In this document: positions 29,329 to 38,002 of the stretch, in pieces
Position numbering within the stretch: position 1 is the first letter of the stretch
Layout of the letters: each line of letters begins with the position of its first letter
Origin: Tsukamurella sp. M9C
GTDB taxonomy: Bacteria > Actinomycetota > Actinomycetes > Mycobacteriales > Mycobacteriaceae
Length of the DNA: 64,000 nt
Reading direction: 5' to 3'
NCBI RefSeq assembly: GCF_020169415.1
Contig: NZ_JAIULG010000007.1
Location: 51,210 to 115,209, forward strand
The notes under the pieces: generated by a model
What the model saw: only the letters and a program-made list of their open reading frames with translations
The model's database searches: none
What the model was told of the DNA's origin: nothing
Made by a program: the position numbers and the translations under genes

Positions 29329-30414
29329 TTAAGGCTGTGAGAACCGAGAATCTGCCGCCGTGGGGACGGCCCGCGGCGCGCGGTCGAGCTCCAGCGGATC
29401 GTCGCGCGCACCGTCGGGCATGGAATCCAGATCGGCCAGACGGCGGGCGGTGACGCCCACCCGCGAGTTGTACGAGCCGACGGTGGCGTTGAACGCCTCG
29501 ACGGTCCTGCCCAACGCCGTACCCAGTGAGGAGAAGTGGCTGTTCAGAACGTCGAATCGCTCGTTCAGTTCGCGGCCGAGGGCCTGGATCCGCGCCGCAT
29601 CCTCGCCGAGGGCGTGTTGCCGCCAGCTCAGCGCGACGGCGCGGAGCATCGCGACGAGGGTGGTCGGTGTGGCGAGCACCACATTCCGGTCGAGGGCGAA
29701 TTCGAGCAGCTCGGGGTCGGCCTGCAGCGCGGCGTCGAGGAAGGCCTCGGCGGGCACGAACATCACCACGAGCTCCGGCGAGCCGACGGCCTCCCAGTAC
29801 CGCTTGCCCGCCAGCTGCACGACGTGGGAGCGGAACCGGCGGGCGTGGTCGGAGAGCAGGGCGGCGTGCTGCGCCGGCGGCGCCTCGAGCAGCTGCAGGT
29901 ACGCGTCCAGCGGCACCTTCGCGTCGACCGCCAGATCGCGTCCGCCTGCGAGGTGCACCACGACGTCGGGCCGGACCCGCGCGTCACCGACCGTGCCGCC
30001 CACCTGGGTGGAGAAGTCGCAGTGCCGGCTCAGCCCGGCCAGCTCCACCACCCGTTCCAGCTGCAACTCGCCCCAGCGGCCGCGCACCGTGGACGACTTC
30101 ATCGCGGAGCGCAGCGTCGCGGTCTCGGCGCGCAGGGCCTCGCTCGTGCGCGCGACGGTGCCGATCTGCTCCCGCAGCCCCGCGAACGCCGCGACGCGGC
30201 TGCGCTCGGCCACGGCGAACTCGTGGCCCAGCGAATCCAGGGTCTGCCGCAGCGGCGCGAGCAGCGCGTTCACCGGCCCGGCCACCGCGTCGGGGGTGGG
30301 CCCGGCACCGTCGGACCGGCCGGGCGGCGCGGGTAGGGACCGGGCCAGGATGATCCCCACGGCGCCGCCGACCAGCAGCGCCAGCAGCGCGACGATCAGA
30401 TGCGAGAGGTCCAT
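29329..30414 (-). CDS. rmuC: DNA recombination protein RmuC
   Basis: A 361-residue RmuC. One N-terminal transmembrane helix (LIVALLALLVGGAVGIILA), a coiled-coil to about residue 105, and the nuclease-like core with RGRWGELQLERVVELAG, RPDVVVHLAGGRDLAVDAKVPLDAY, VVMFVPAEAFLDAAL and VVLATPTTLVAMLRAVA. The D-x-K (VDAKVPL) resembles restriction-enzyme active sites. RmuC limits DNA inversions between inverted repeats in E. coli. The next gene starts 17 bases after its stop with a promoter of its own. Confidence 0.92.
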   Translation of the reverse strand: MDLSHLIVALLALLVGGAVGIILARSLPAPPGRSDGAGPTPDAVAGPVNALLAPLRQTLDSLGHEFAVAERSRVAAFAGLREQIGTVARTSEALRAETATLRSAMKSSTVRGRWGELQLERVVELAGLSRHCDFSTQVGGTVGDARVRPDVVVHLAGGRDLAVDAKVPLDAYLQLLEAPPAQHAALLSDHARRFRSHVVQLAGKRYWEAVGSPELVVMFVPAEAFLDAALQADPELLEFALDRNVVLATPTTLVAMLRAVALSWRQHALGEDAARIQALGRELNERFDVLNSHFSSLGTALGRTVEAFNATVGSYNSRVGVTARRLADLDSMPDGARDDPLELDRAPRAVPTAADSRFSQP

Positions 30415-30446
30415 GCCGTCAGCATGGACGCCCCCACTGACAAGTT

Positions 30447-31655
30447 TCAGGCCGTCTCGGCCGGGGTGTCCTTCGCCGGGTCCGCCGCCGGTGCCGCGGG
30501 CTTGCGCCGGAACTTGTCCCAGAAGCTGGGCTTCGGTTCCTCCTCGGGCGGTGGCGTCTCGCCGGTCTGTTCGTCGACGAGCTCGCCGAGGTACCGGAAC
30601 AGCACCGCGATGGCCGCGGCGACGGGCACCGCGAGGAAGGCGCCGATGATGCCGAACTGGGTGCTGCCGAAGGCGATGGCGAGCAGCACGATCGCGGGGT
30701 GCAGCTCCATCGAGCGGGACTGCAGGATCGGGGAGAGGACGTTGCCCTCGAGCTGCTGCACGGCGATCACCACGGCGAGGACGGCCAGGGCGGTACCGGG
30801 ACCGTTGGTCACCAGCGCCACGACCACCGCCAGCGCGCCGGCGACGAAGGCACCGACGATGGGGATGAAGCCGCCGAGGAAGGTGATCACGGCCAGCGCC
30901 CCGGCCAGGGGCACCTGCAGGATCACCAGGCCGAGGCCGATGAACAGGGCGTCGATGAAGCTGACCAGCGCCTGCGTGCGGATGAAGCCGCCCAGGGTGG
31001 TCCAGATGCGGCTGAGCAGTTCGGCGAAGTGCTCCGAGACGGGCGTGCCGGAGTGGCGTCGCAGCCACGGCATGAACTTGTCGCCGTCCTTGAGGAAGAA
31101 GAAGGTCAGCATCGCGACCATCACGATCGCCACCACGAAGGAGCCGGCGGCGCTGACGCCGGTGAAGACGCCCGACGCGATGGTCTCGGCGCTCTCCTGC
31201 AGCTTCTTGGTGATCGACGTGACGAACTTGCTGATCTGCTCGTCCTGCAGGTTCAGCGGCGGGCCCTGCGCCCACTTCTGCACCTTGCCGACGCCCTCGA
31301 CGGCGCGGTCGGCGATCTCCTTGGACTGCCCGCCGATGGACGGCGCGATGGCGCCGATGACGCCGCCGAGGAGGCCCAGGGAGAGCAGCAGGACGAGCGC
31401 GGTGGCGAGCGCGGGCGGCAGGCCCTTGCTGCGCAGCCAGCGCACGGGCGGCCACAGCACGGTGCACAGCAGGATCGCCAGCAGCACGGGCAGCAGGATC
31501 GTCCAGAACTCGCCGATGATCCAGCTGAGTACGAACAGCATCGCCGCGACCGCGACGGTTCGCCAGCTCCAGGTGGCCAGCCAGCGGCCGGCCTCGCCGT
31601 AGACCTCGCTGCGGGTCTTCTTGCCCGGCGGCGGGGTCGTCGTCTCTTCGCTCAC
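30447..31655 (-). CDS. AI-2E family transporter (UPF0118)
   Basis: A 402-residue polytopic protein with about eight membrane segments and the family blocks LPVLLAILLCTVLWPPV, FFFLKDGDKFMPW, GGFIPIVGAFVAGALAV, VQQLEGNVLSPILQSR and LHPAIVLLAIAFG. Members include TqsA (autoinducer export) and proton/sodium antiporters; the substrate here is unknown. M. tuberculosis Rv1101c is the likely equivalent. GTG 31655 overlaps the ogt stop (GTGA) and has a TACGAT box six bases upstream inside ogt, so it has both coupled and leaderless possibilities. Confidence 0.88.
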   Translation of the reverse strand: MSEETTTPPPGKKTRSEVYGEAGRWLATWSWRTVAVAAMLFVLSWIIGEFWTILLPVLLAILLCTVLWPPVRWLRSKGLPPALATALVLLLSLGLLGGVIGAIAPSIGGQSKEIADRAVEGVGKVQKWAQGPPLNLQDEQISKFVTSITKKLQESAETIASGVFTGVSAAGSFVVAIVMVAMLTFFFLKDGDKFMPWLRRHSGTPVSEHFAELLSRIWTTLGGFIRTQALVSFIDALFIGLGLVILQVPLAGALAVITFLGGFIPIVGAFVAGALAVVVALVTNGPGTALAVLAVVIAVQQLEGNVLSPILQSRSMELHPAIVLLAIAFGSTQFGIIGAFLAVPVAAAIAVLFRYLGELVDEQTGETPPPEEEPKPSFWDKFRRKPAAPAADPAKDTPAETA

Positions 31656-32161
31656 GTCGCGATCGTATGTGCCTCGTGGTCCAACAGCCACTCCTTCACG
31701 GCGAGTCCCCACCGGAATCCGCCGAGGGAGCCGTCCAGCCGCAGTACCCGGTGGCAGGGCACGAACAGCGCCGCCGCGTTGCGCGCGCAGGCCATTGCCG
31801 CGGCACGGACCGCCGCCGGGCGCCCGGACAGGTCGGCGTACTCCGTGTACGTCACGGGCTTTCCGGGTTCGACGGTGCGCAGCACGTCCCAGGCGTGCTC
31901 GACGAAGGCGCCGGAGCGCTGGCGCACGACGATGTCGTCGATCGCGGTCACCTCGCCGGTGTGGAAGGCCGCGACGGCCCGGGTGACGGCGCCGAGCTCG
32001 GCGCGCTCGTCGACGGCGATGGGCCGCAGCGTCGCGTGGATGACGGGCAGCAGGTCGCCGGGGTCCGCGGTCCAGCCCGAGGCGAGGACGGCCCCGTCGG
32101 CGTCGACGACGGCGGTGAAGGGCCCGGCGGGCGTGGAGACGGTGGCGAAGTGGGCGGTCAC
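31652..32161 (-). CDS. ogt: Methylated-DNA-protein cysteine S-methyltransferase
   Basis: A 169-residue suicide enzyme that removes O6-alkyl groups from guanine. The active site is VPCHRVLR (Cys136), preceded by the helix-turn-helix VTYTEYADLSGRPAAVRA and AMACARNAAAL with the Arg finger, and followed by GGFRWGLAVKEWLL. GTG 32161 overlaps the stop of ada-alkA, forming a two-gene alkylation-repair operon in the order found at M. tuberculosis Rv1317c-Rv1316c. Confidence 0.95.
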   Translation of the reverse strand: MTAHFATVSTPAGPFTAVVDADGAVLASGWTADPGDLLPVIHATLRPIAVDERAELGAVTRAVAAFHTGEVTAIDDIVVRQRSGAFVEHAWDVLRTVEPGKPVTYTEYADLSGRPAAVRAAAMACARNAAALFVPCHRVLRLDGSLGGFRWGLAVKEWLLDHEAHTIAT

Positions 32162-33630
32162 GGCGTGATCCTCCGGTCGGTGGTGAGCGAGTGGTTCCAC
32201 AGGTGCAGGGAGACGTAGCTGCCCCACGGGCTCCACCGGTTCTCGGTGATGTCGAGCCCGAGGGCTTCCGCGCCCTTCGCGACCACGAGGTCGGACGCGA
32301 GGAGGGTATCGGGGTCGGCGAGCAGGCGCATCGCCACGTAGTCGGCGGTCCACGGCCCGACTCCCTTAAGCCGCAGCAGCTCCGCGCGCGCCTCCTCCCT
32401 GGGCATGCCGCCGTGCAGCACGAGCCGCCCCTCGGCCAGCTCGGTCGCGACGCCGAGGATCGCGGCGATCCGGGTTCGCGGGCCGGTGAGCACCTCGCCG
32501 CCCCGCTCGGCGACGGCGGCCGGGGTGGGGAAGGCGCGCCGCACCCTGCCCGACGGGTCGTCGACCTCCGCCCCGAGCGCCTCGACGAGCCGGGCCTGGT
32601 GTGTGGCCGCCGCGGCGATGGAGATCTGTTGCCCGATCATGGTGCGCAGCAGTAGTTCCGCGGGGTCGACGGTGCCGAACAGCCGGATGCCGGGCGTCGC
32701 GGCGACGAGCGGCGCCAGCTGCGGATCGGCGGCCAGCGCCTCGTCCACGGCGGTGGGGTCGGCGTCCAGGTCCAGCAGGTGCCGGAGCCGCGCGACTGCG
32801 GTCGACAGGTCGCTCATCGCGGCGAGCGAGAGAGTGGCGCGGACGTACCCGTCCGGGGCGGGCCCCAGATCGATGCCGGCGATCCCGTTCCCGCCCGGCA
32901 GGCTCAGGACGCGGGTGTAGCGGTCACCGTCGGCGTGCTCGAGGCCCGCGACGGCGTGCGCTGCGAGGAACCACCGCACCCAGCCGGTGGCGTAGGGGCC
33001 GCGCAGCGCGAGGCGCAGGCTCAGCTCCCCGGTCGACGGGGCCGCCGGGTCGGGGCCGCGCTGCGTCCGCAGCTCCGACGGGGTCCGTGCGAAGACCTCG
33101 CGGATCGTGTCGTTGAACTGGCGGATCGACGTGAAGCCGGCGGCGAAGGCGATGTCGGAGAAGGGCAGCGTCGTGCCGGTGATGAGGATCCGCGCGGTGG
33201 TGGCGCGGTGCGCCCGCGCGAGTGCCAGTGGGCCGGCGCCGAGTTCCGCGGTGAGGACCCGGGTGAGCTGTCGCGAGCTGTAGCCGAGCCGCTCCGCCAG
33301 GCCCGTCACCCCGGACCGGTCGACCACCCCGTCGGCGATGAGGCGCATGGCCCGCGCGGCGAGGTCGGATTCGAGGTTCCACCGGGGCGAGCCGGGTACG
33401 GCGTCGGGAAGGCAGCGCCGGCACGCCCGGTAGCCCGCGGCCTGCGCCGCGGCGGCCGTGAGGTGGAAGCTCACGTTCGCGGCCTTGGGGGTGGTCGCGG
33501 GGCACGACGGGCGGCAGTAGATGCCGGTGGTGGCGACGGCGGTGTAGAACTGGCCGTCGAACCGGGGATCGCGCCCGGCGATCGCCCGGTAGCACCGGTC
33601 GAAGTCGAGGTGGGGTGAGCTGGTGGTCAC
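32158..33630 (-). CDS. alkA: Ada-AlkA fusion: methyl-sensing regulator and 3-methyladenine DNA glycosylase
   Basis: A 490-residue fusion. Residues 1-80 are the Ada zinc domain with Cys39, 43, 70 and 73; Cys39 takes methyl groups from phosphotriesters. Two AraC-type helix-turn-helices follow (VTGLAERLGYSSRQLTRVL, FSDIAFAAGFTSIRQFN). From about residue 195 comes AlkA with the helix-hairpin-helix LKGVGPWTADYVAMRLL and the catalytic Asp in LLASDLVV. It both senses methylation and removes 3-methyladenine, and controls its own operon with ogt. The start is GTG 33630. Confidence 0.95.
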   Translation of the reverse strand: MTTSSPHLDFDRCYRAIAGRDPRFDGQFYTAVATTGIYCRPSCPATTPKAANVSFHLTAAAAQAAGYRACRRCLPDAVPGSPRWNLESDLAARAMRLIADGVVDRSGVTGLAERLGYSSRQLTRVLTAELGAGPLALARAHRATTARILITGTTLPFSDIAFAAGFTSIRQFNDTIREVFARTPSELRTQRGPDPAAPSTGELSLRLALRGPYATGWVRWFLAAHAVAGLEHADGDRYTRVLSLPGGNGIAGIDLGPAPDGYVRATLSLAAMSDLSTAVARLRHLLDLDADPTAVDEALAADPQLAPLVAATPGIRLFGTVDPAELLLRTMIGQQISIAAAATHQARLVEALGAEVDDPSGRVRRAFPTPAAVAERGGEVLTGPRTRIAAILGVATELAEGRLVLHGGMPREEARAELLRLKGVGPWTADYVAMRLLADPDTLLASDLVVAKGAEALGLDITENRWSPWGSYVSLHLWNHSLTTDRRITP

Positions 33631-33697
33631 GCCTTCGACTCTGGCATCGCGCGGCGACGTGCGCTAGCGGCTTTCGGACATCACCGTGGCGGCGGGC

Positions 33698-33898
33698 TCA
33701 GCAGCAGCGGGCCTGCACCGTCGCGCCGTCGTGGCGCGCCTTCCAGTACTCGCGCTCCGTCATCACGGGCTCGCCCGGATGCGTCGCGCGACGGTGCTCG
33801 ACGTACCGCTGGTAGTGGTTGTCGCCCATGACCGAGCCCACGTACCAGCGGACCGCCTTCAGTGCCCGGATGATCGAGTCACTCCCTGGGCGTCCCAT
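33698..33898 (-). CDS. YbdD/YjiX family small protein (cstA partner)
   Basis: A 66-residue protein of the YbdD/YjiX (DUF466) family: VRWYVGSVMGDNHYQRYVEH, HPGEPVMTEREYWKAR, ending in CC. It is nearly always encoded directly after cstA-type transporters and is needed for pyruvate uptake by the E. coli pair. ATG 33898 follows AGGAG and overlaps the cstA coding region by 40 bases, longer than the usual few bases. Confidence 0.9.
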   Translation of the reverse strand: MGRPGSDSIIRALKAVRWYVGSVMGDNHYQRYVEHRRATHPGEPVMTEREYWKARHDGATVQARCC

Positions 33899-36129
33899 TG
33901 CTCCTGCACCTTCCTCTCGGCGGCGGTGGGGATGAGGCCGCTCGGCGCGAACAGCTTGCTGGGCACCGGTTCCTCCTCGGTGAGCGGGCGGCCGTTCCCG
34001 GAGACCGTGCGGTAGACGGTCCACACGCCCATGATCACGACGATGAGCACCATGAGCGCGAAGACGATCGACAGCGTGCCCTGGATGAAGGTGTTGCGCA
34101 CCACCGCGTCGATGGCCTCCGGCGTCTTGGCGGAGCCGAACGAGGACTTGCCGGCTTCGGCGGCGGCCTTGAAGTTGCTGTGCTGCTTCCAGTAGCCGAC
34201 CGCCGGATCGGAGCTGAAGATCTTCTGCCAGGAGGCGGTCATGGTCACGATGAGGTCCCAGACGAGCGGGATCGCGGGTATCCAGACCCACTTGTAGTAG
34301 CCCTTCTTGACCACCACCACGACGACCACCGTGAGCGCCATGGCGGCGAGCAGCTGGTTGGCGATGCCGAACAGCGGGAAGAGCGTGTTGATGCCGCCCA
34401 GGGGGTCGGTCACGCCCATGAGCAGGATGCTGCCCCATGCGGCCACGACGAGCAGCGAGGCGACCCACGCACCGACGCGCCAGCTCGGGTCCTTGAGCCG
34501 CTGGAAGGGGCCGCCCAGGTTGCTCAGGGCGTCCGAGACGAGGAACCGGGCGACGCGGGTGCCGGCATCGACCGTGGTGAGGATGAACAGCGCCTCGAAC
34601 ATGATCGCGAAGTGGTACCAGAAGGACTTCATGGACGAGCCGCCGAACACCTGGTGTAGCACCTCGGACATGCCGAAGGCCAGCGTTGGTGCGCCGCCCG
34701 TGCGGGAGACGATGGACTCCTCGCCGACGTCCTTCGCCGCCTGGGACAGTTGCTGGCCGGTGACGGGATCGCCGCTCAGGCCCAGCGAATTGACGTAGGT
34801 GGCGGCGGTCTCCGCGGTGCCGCCCGTCTTGGCGATCGGCGCGTTCATCGCGAAGTAGAAGTGCTGGTTGATGATCGACGCGGTGATCAGCGCCATGATC
34901 GCGACGAAGGACTCGGTGAGCATGCCGCCGTAGCCGATCAGCCGCATCTGCCCCTCCTTCTCCAACAGCTTCGGCGTGGTGCCGGAGCTGACCAGGGAAT
35001 GGAAGCCGGAGAGGGCGCCGCACGCGATGGTGATGAACAGGAACGGGAACAGGGAGCCGGCGAAGACCGGACCGTCGCCGCGAGTCGCGAAATCGGAGAC
35101 GGCGGGCGCCTCCATGAGCGGGCGGGCGATGATGATGCCGATGGCCAGCAGCACGATGGTGCCGACCTTCATGAAGGTCGACAGGTAGTCGCGCGGCGCG
35201 AGCAGCAGCCACACCGGGAGCACGGAGGCGGCGAAGCCGTAGATGATGATCGCCCAGCTCAGCTGGACCGGGGTGAGCGTGAACAGGTCCTTGCCCCAGC
35301 TGCTCTCGCCCACGTAACGGCCGCCGATCACCGCGGCGAGCAGCAGCACGCAGCCGATGAGCGAGACCTCCGAGACCCGGCCGGGGCGGAGGAAGCGGAG
35401 GTAGACGCCCATGAACAGCGCGATGGGGATGGTCGCGGCGATGGAGAAGACGCCCCACGGGCTGTGGCCCAGCGCTTGCACCACGACGAGCGCGAGCACC
35501 GCGATGAGGATGGTCATGATCGCCGCGATGCCGATGATCGCGGCCGCGCCGCCGACGGGGCCGAGCTCGTCGCGGATCATCTGGCCCAGGGAGCGGCCGC
35601 GGCGGCGGGTCGCGACCCACAGCACGAGGTAGTCCTGGACGCAGCCGGCGACCAGCGCGCCGACGATGATCCAGATGGTGCCCGGCAGGTAGCCCATCTG
35701 CGCGGCCAGCACGGGACCCACGAGCGGCCCGGCGCCGGCGATCGCGGCGAAGTGGTGCCCGAACAGCACGCGCCGGTCCGTGGGCAGGTAGTCGGTGCCG
35801 TTCTCCAGCACCTCCGCGGGTGTGGCGTGGTCGTCGCGCGGGCGGACCACCTTGAGCTCGATGAGGCGGGCGTAGAAGCGGTAGCCGACCACGTAGGTGC
35901 AGATCGCGGCGAGCACGAACCACACGGCGTTCACGGATTCGCCGCGGGCGAGGGCGATCATCGCCCACGCGCCGGCGCCGATGAGTGCGATCACGCCGAA
36001 GATCACCTTGTGCTTGGTGGTGATCGGGCTGCGATCGATCACGGCGACGGGTGGCAGGTCCGGGTCCGTCCGGACGTAGGTGATGTCGCCGTCGGTCTCC
36101 GTGGTCGACGGAGCGGTGGGAGCTGACAC
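33859..36129 (-). CDS. cstA: Carbon starvation protein A (CstA/BtsT-type transporter)
   Basis: A 756-residue polytopic transporter with about 17 membrane segments. Family landmarks: FGHHFAAIAGAGPLVGPVLAAQ, VQDYLVLWVATRRRGRSLGQM, GALSGFHSLVSSGTTPK, VDAGTRVARFLVSD and GITNLLFPLFGIANQL-type WGSILLMGVTDPLGGINTLFP. CstA imports pyruvate or peptides when carbon is short. GTG 36129 follows AGGAGG by four bases. It is divergent from the sugar ABC operon across a 262-base gap containing two identical palindromes that might coordinate the two carbon-uptake systems. Confidence 0.93.
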   Translation of the reverse strand: MSAPTAPSTTETDGDITYVRTDPDLPPVAVIDRSPITTKHKVIFGVIALIGAGAWAMIALARGESVNAVWFVLAAICTYVVGYRFYARLIELKVVRPRDDHATPAEVLENGTDYLPTDRRVLFGHHFAAIAGAGPLVGPVLAAQMGYLPGTIWIIVGALVAGCVQDYLVLWVATRRRGRSLGQMIRDELGPVGGAAAIIGIAAIMTILIAVLALVVVQALGHSPWGVFSIAATIPIALFMGVYLRFLRPGRVSEVSLIGCVLLLAAVIGGRYVGESSWGKDLFTLTPVQLSWAIIIYGFAASVLPVWLLLAPRDYLSTFMKVGTIVLLAIGIIIARPLMEAPAVSDFATRGDGPVFAGSLFPFLFITIACGALSGFHSLVSSGTTPKLLEKEGQMRLIGYGGMLTESFVAIMALITASIINQHFYFAMNAPIAKTGGTAETAATYVNSLGLSGDPVTGQQLSQAAKDVGEESIVSRTGGAPTLAFGMSEVLHQVFGGSSMKSFWYHFAIMFEALFILTTVDAGTRVARFLVSDALSNLGGPFQRLKDPSWRVGAWVASLLVVAAWGSILLMGVTDPLGGINTLFPLFGIANQLLAAMALTVVVVVVVKKGYYKWVWIPAIPLVWDLIVTMTASWQKIFSSDPAVGYWKQHSNFKAAAEAGKSSFGSAKTPEAIDAVVRNTFIQGTLSIVFALMVLIVVIMGVWTVYRTVSGNGRPLTEEEPVPSKLFAPSGLIPTAAERKVQEQWDAQGVTRSSGH

Positions 36130-36276
36130 GAGGCCTCCTGGATGTCTACGCCACGGTGGTGGTTCGCAGGGATCATCGTTTCATCCGGGTGGCGCGGGCG
36201 TCGCGGAATCGCTCGCGTTGGTGCGGGCGGGCGATGGGTGGCGTCGGCGCGCGGTCCGACGAGCAATGACACCAGA

Positions 36277-36287
36277 ACATCTGATGT
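36277..36287. promoter_or_regulatory. Distal operator ACATC-T-GATGT
   Basis: An 11-base palindrome in the cstA/rbsA gap. Its centre is 74 bases (seven helical turns) from the identical-pattern site at 36351-36361, the spacing expected for cooperative looping by a repressor. Confidence 0.6.
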
Positions 36288-36339
36288 GTTTGCGTCTGCG
36301 CTAGCGATTTCGTCGCGTTTCTTGTCGGTGCACCGACTA

Positions 36340-36368
36340 TTGACATGCAAACATCCGATGTCTAATGT
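36340..36368 (+). promoter_or_regulatory. Consensus promoter with operator in the spacer, for the sugar ABC operon
   Basis: -35 TTGACA (36340-36345), a 17-base spacer, -10 TAATGT (36363-36368). The palindrome ACATC-C-GATGT (36351-36361) fills the spacer, so a bound repressor would exclude polymerase. It is the best sigma-70-like promoter seen in the window and would start transcription about 36375, just before the ribosome-binding site and TTG start of rbsA. Confidence 0.8.
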
Positions 36369-36391
36369 GACTCAGCACACAGGGGGGTCGC

Positions 36392-38002
36392 TTGTCCACC
36401 CTGACCGAAGGACCAAGGACGCCGCCTGTCGGCGCCGGATCGGGCGGTGAGTGCATGAGCGTGGAAGCGACGTCGCAGGGCCCGGGCGCATCGGCCGCAC
36501 GCGTCCCGCTGATCCGCATGAGCGGCGTGACCAAGCGCTTCCCCGGCGTCGTCGCCCTCGATCACGTCGACCTTGAGGTGTACCCGGGGGAGCGGATCGC
36601 GCTCGTCGGCGAGAATGGCGCCGGCAAGTCGACGCTCATGAAACTGCTCAGCGGGGTCGAATCGCCCGACGAGGGCACGATCGAGATCGACGGTGCCCCG
36701 GTCCAGTTGACCTCGCCCGCGCAGGCGCAGTCGCTCGGTGTGAGCATCATCCACCAGGAGCTGGGGCTGGTTCCGGATCTCACCGTCGCCCAGAACATCA
36801 CGCTGGGCCGCGAACGCACCCGCTTCGGCGTCGTCGACGGTCGCGGCGCCGTCCGCGACACCACGGCCCTGCTCGAACGGCTCGGCATGGTCATCGATCC
36901 CAACGCGCGCGTCCGGGACCTGACCGTGGGCAAGCAGCAGATGGTCGAGATCGCCCGCGCGCTCTCGGAGAACGCACGGCTGCTGATCCTCGACGAACCG
37001 ACTGCCGCCCTCAACGACGCCGAGGTGCAGACCCTGTTCGATCTGATCGGACGCTTCGTCACGGACGAGACCGGCGTCGTCTACATCTCGCACCGCATGG
37101 ACGAACTGCCCCGCATCTCCGACCGCATCGTTGTGCTGCGCGACGGCACGTACGTGGGCCAGCGCCCCACGGCGACGACGCCGATGCGCGAGATCATCGA
37201 GATGATGGTCGGCCGCGAGGTCGCCGACGAGCAACGCCCGACGGTGCCGGAGACGCCCGGCGACGTGGTCCTCAAGGTCGACGGACTGAGCAGTCGGCAT
37301 CCGCTGCAAGACATCTCGTTCGAGCTGCACCGCGGCGAGATCCTCGGTTTCGCCGGTCTCATGGGCGCCGGCCGCACCGAGTTGGCCCGCGCGATCATCG
37401 GCGCCGACCCGATCACCGCGGGCCGGATCGCGGTGAACGGCACCGAGCGCACGATCGACTCCCCGGCGACCGCGGCCGCCCTCGGCATCGGCTACCTCTC
37501 GGAGGATCGCAAGCGATTCGGGGCCGTCGTCGACCAGACGGTCCGCGACAACATCGCGCTGTCGTCGCTCGACGCCCATTCGAGGTTCGGCGTGATCCGC
37601 GACGGCGAGCTCAACACCCTCGCCACCGACATGGTGTCCCGGCTGCGGGTCAAGACGCCGTCGATCCGGCAGGCCGTGCGCAACCTGTCGGGCGGCAACC
37701 AGCAGAAGGTCATCATCGGCAAGTGGCTGGCCCGCGACTGCGACATCCTCATCGTGGACGAGCCCACGCGCGGCATCGACGTCGGCGCCAAGGACGAGAT
37801 CTACCGGCTCCTCGAACAATTGGCGGCGTCGGGGAAGGCGATCATGGTGATCTCCAGCGACCTTCCCGAAGTGCTGCGCCTCTCCCACCGCATCGCGGTG
37901 ATGGGCGAGGGCCGCCTCGCCACCATTCTCGACAGCGACGAAGCAACCCAGGAGACGATCATGGAGAACGCCACCCGCTTCCACGAGACGGCGGTGAAGT
38001 GA
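36392..38002 (+). CDS. rbsA: Sugar ABC transporter ATPase, RbsA type
   Basis: A 536-residue tandem ATPase for ribose- or galactofuranose-type sugars. First half: Walker A GENGAGKST, Q-loop IIHQELGLVPDLTV, signature region LTVGKQQMVEIARAL, Walker B LLILDEPTAAL. Second half: degenerate Walker A GLMGAGRTELA, signature NLSGGNQQKVIIGKWLA, Walker B ILIVDEPTRGID. TTG 36392 is preferred because AGGGGGG precedes it and the promoter just upstream leaves a short leader; ATG 36455 is the alternative. First gene of rbsA-rbsC-rbsB. Confidence 0.93.
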   Translation: MSTLTEGPRTPPVGAGSGGECMSVEATSQGPGASAARVPLIRMSGVTKRFPGVVALDHVDLEVYPGERIALVGENGAGKSTLMKLLSGVESPDEGTIEIDGAPVQLTSPAQAQSLGVSIIHQELGLVPDLTVAQNITLGRERTRFGVVDGRGAVRDTTALLERLGMVIDPNARVRDLTVGKQQMVEIARALSENARLLILDEPTAALNDAEVQTLFDLIGRFVTDETGVVYISHRMDELPRISDRIVVLRDGTYVGQRPTATTPMREIIEMMVGREVADEQRPTVPETPGDVVLKVDGLSSRHPLQDISFELHRGEILGFAGLMGAGRTELARAIIGADPITAGRIAVNGTERTIDSPATAAALGIGYLSEDRKRFGAVVDQTVRDNIALSSLDAHSRFGVIRDGELNTLATDMVSRLRVKTPSIRQAVRNLSGGNQQKVIIGKWLARDCDILIVDEPTRGIDVGAKDEIYRLLEQLAASGKAIMVISSDLPEVLRLSHRIAVMGEGRLATILDSDEATQETIMENATRFHETAVK

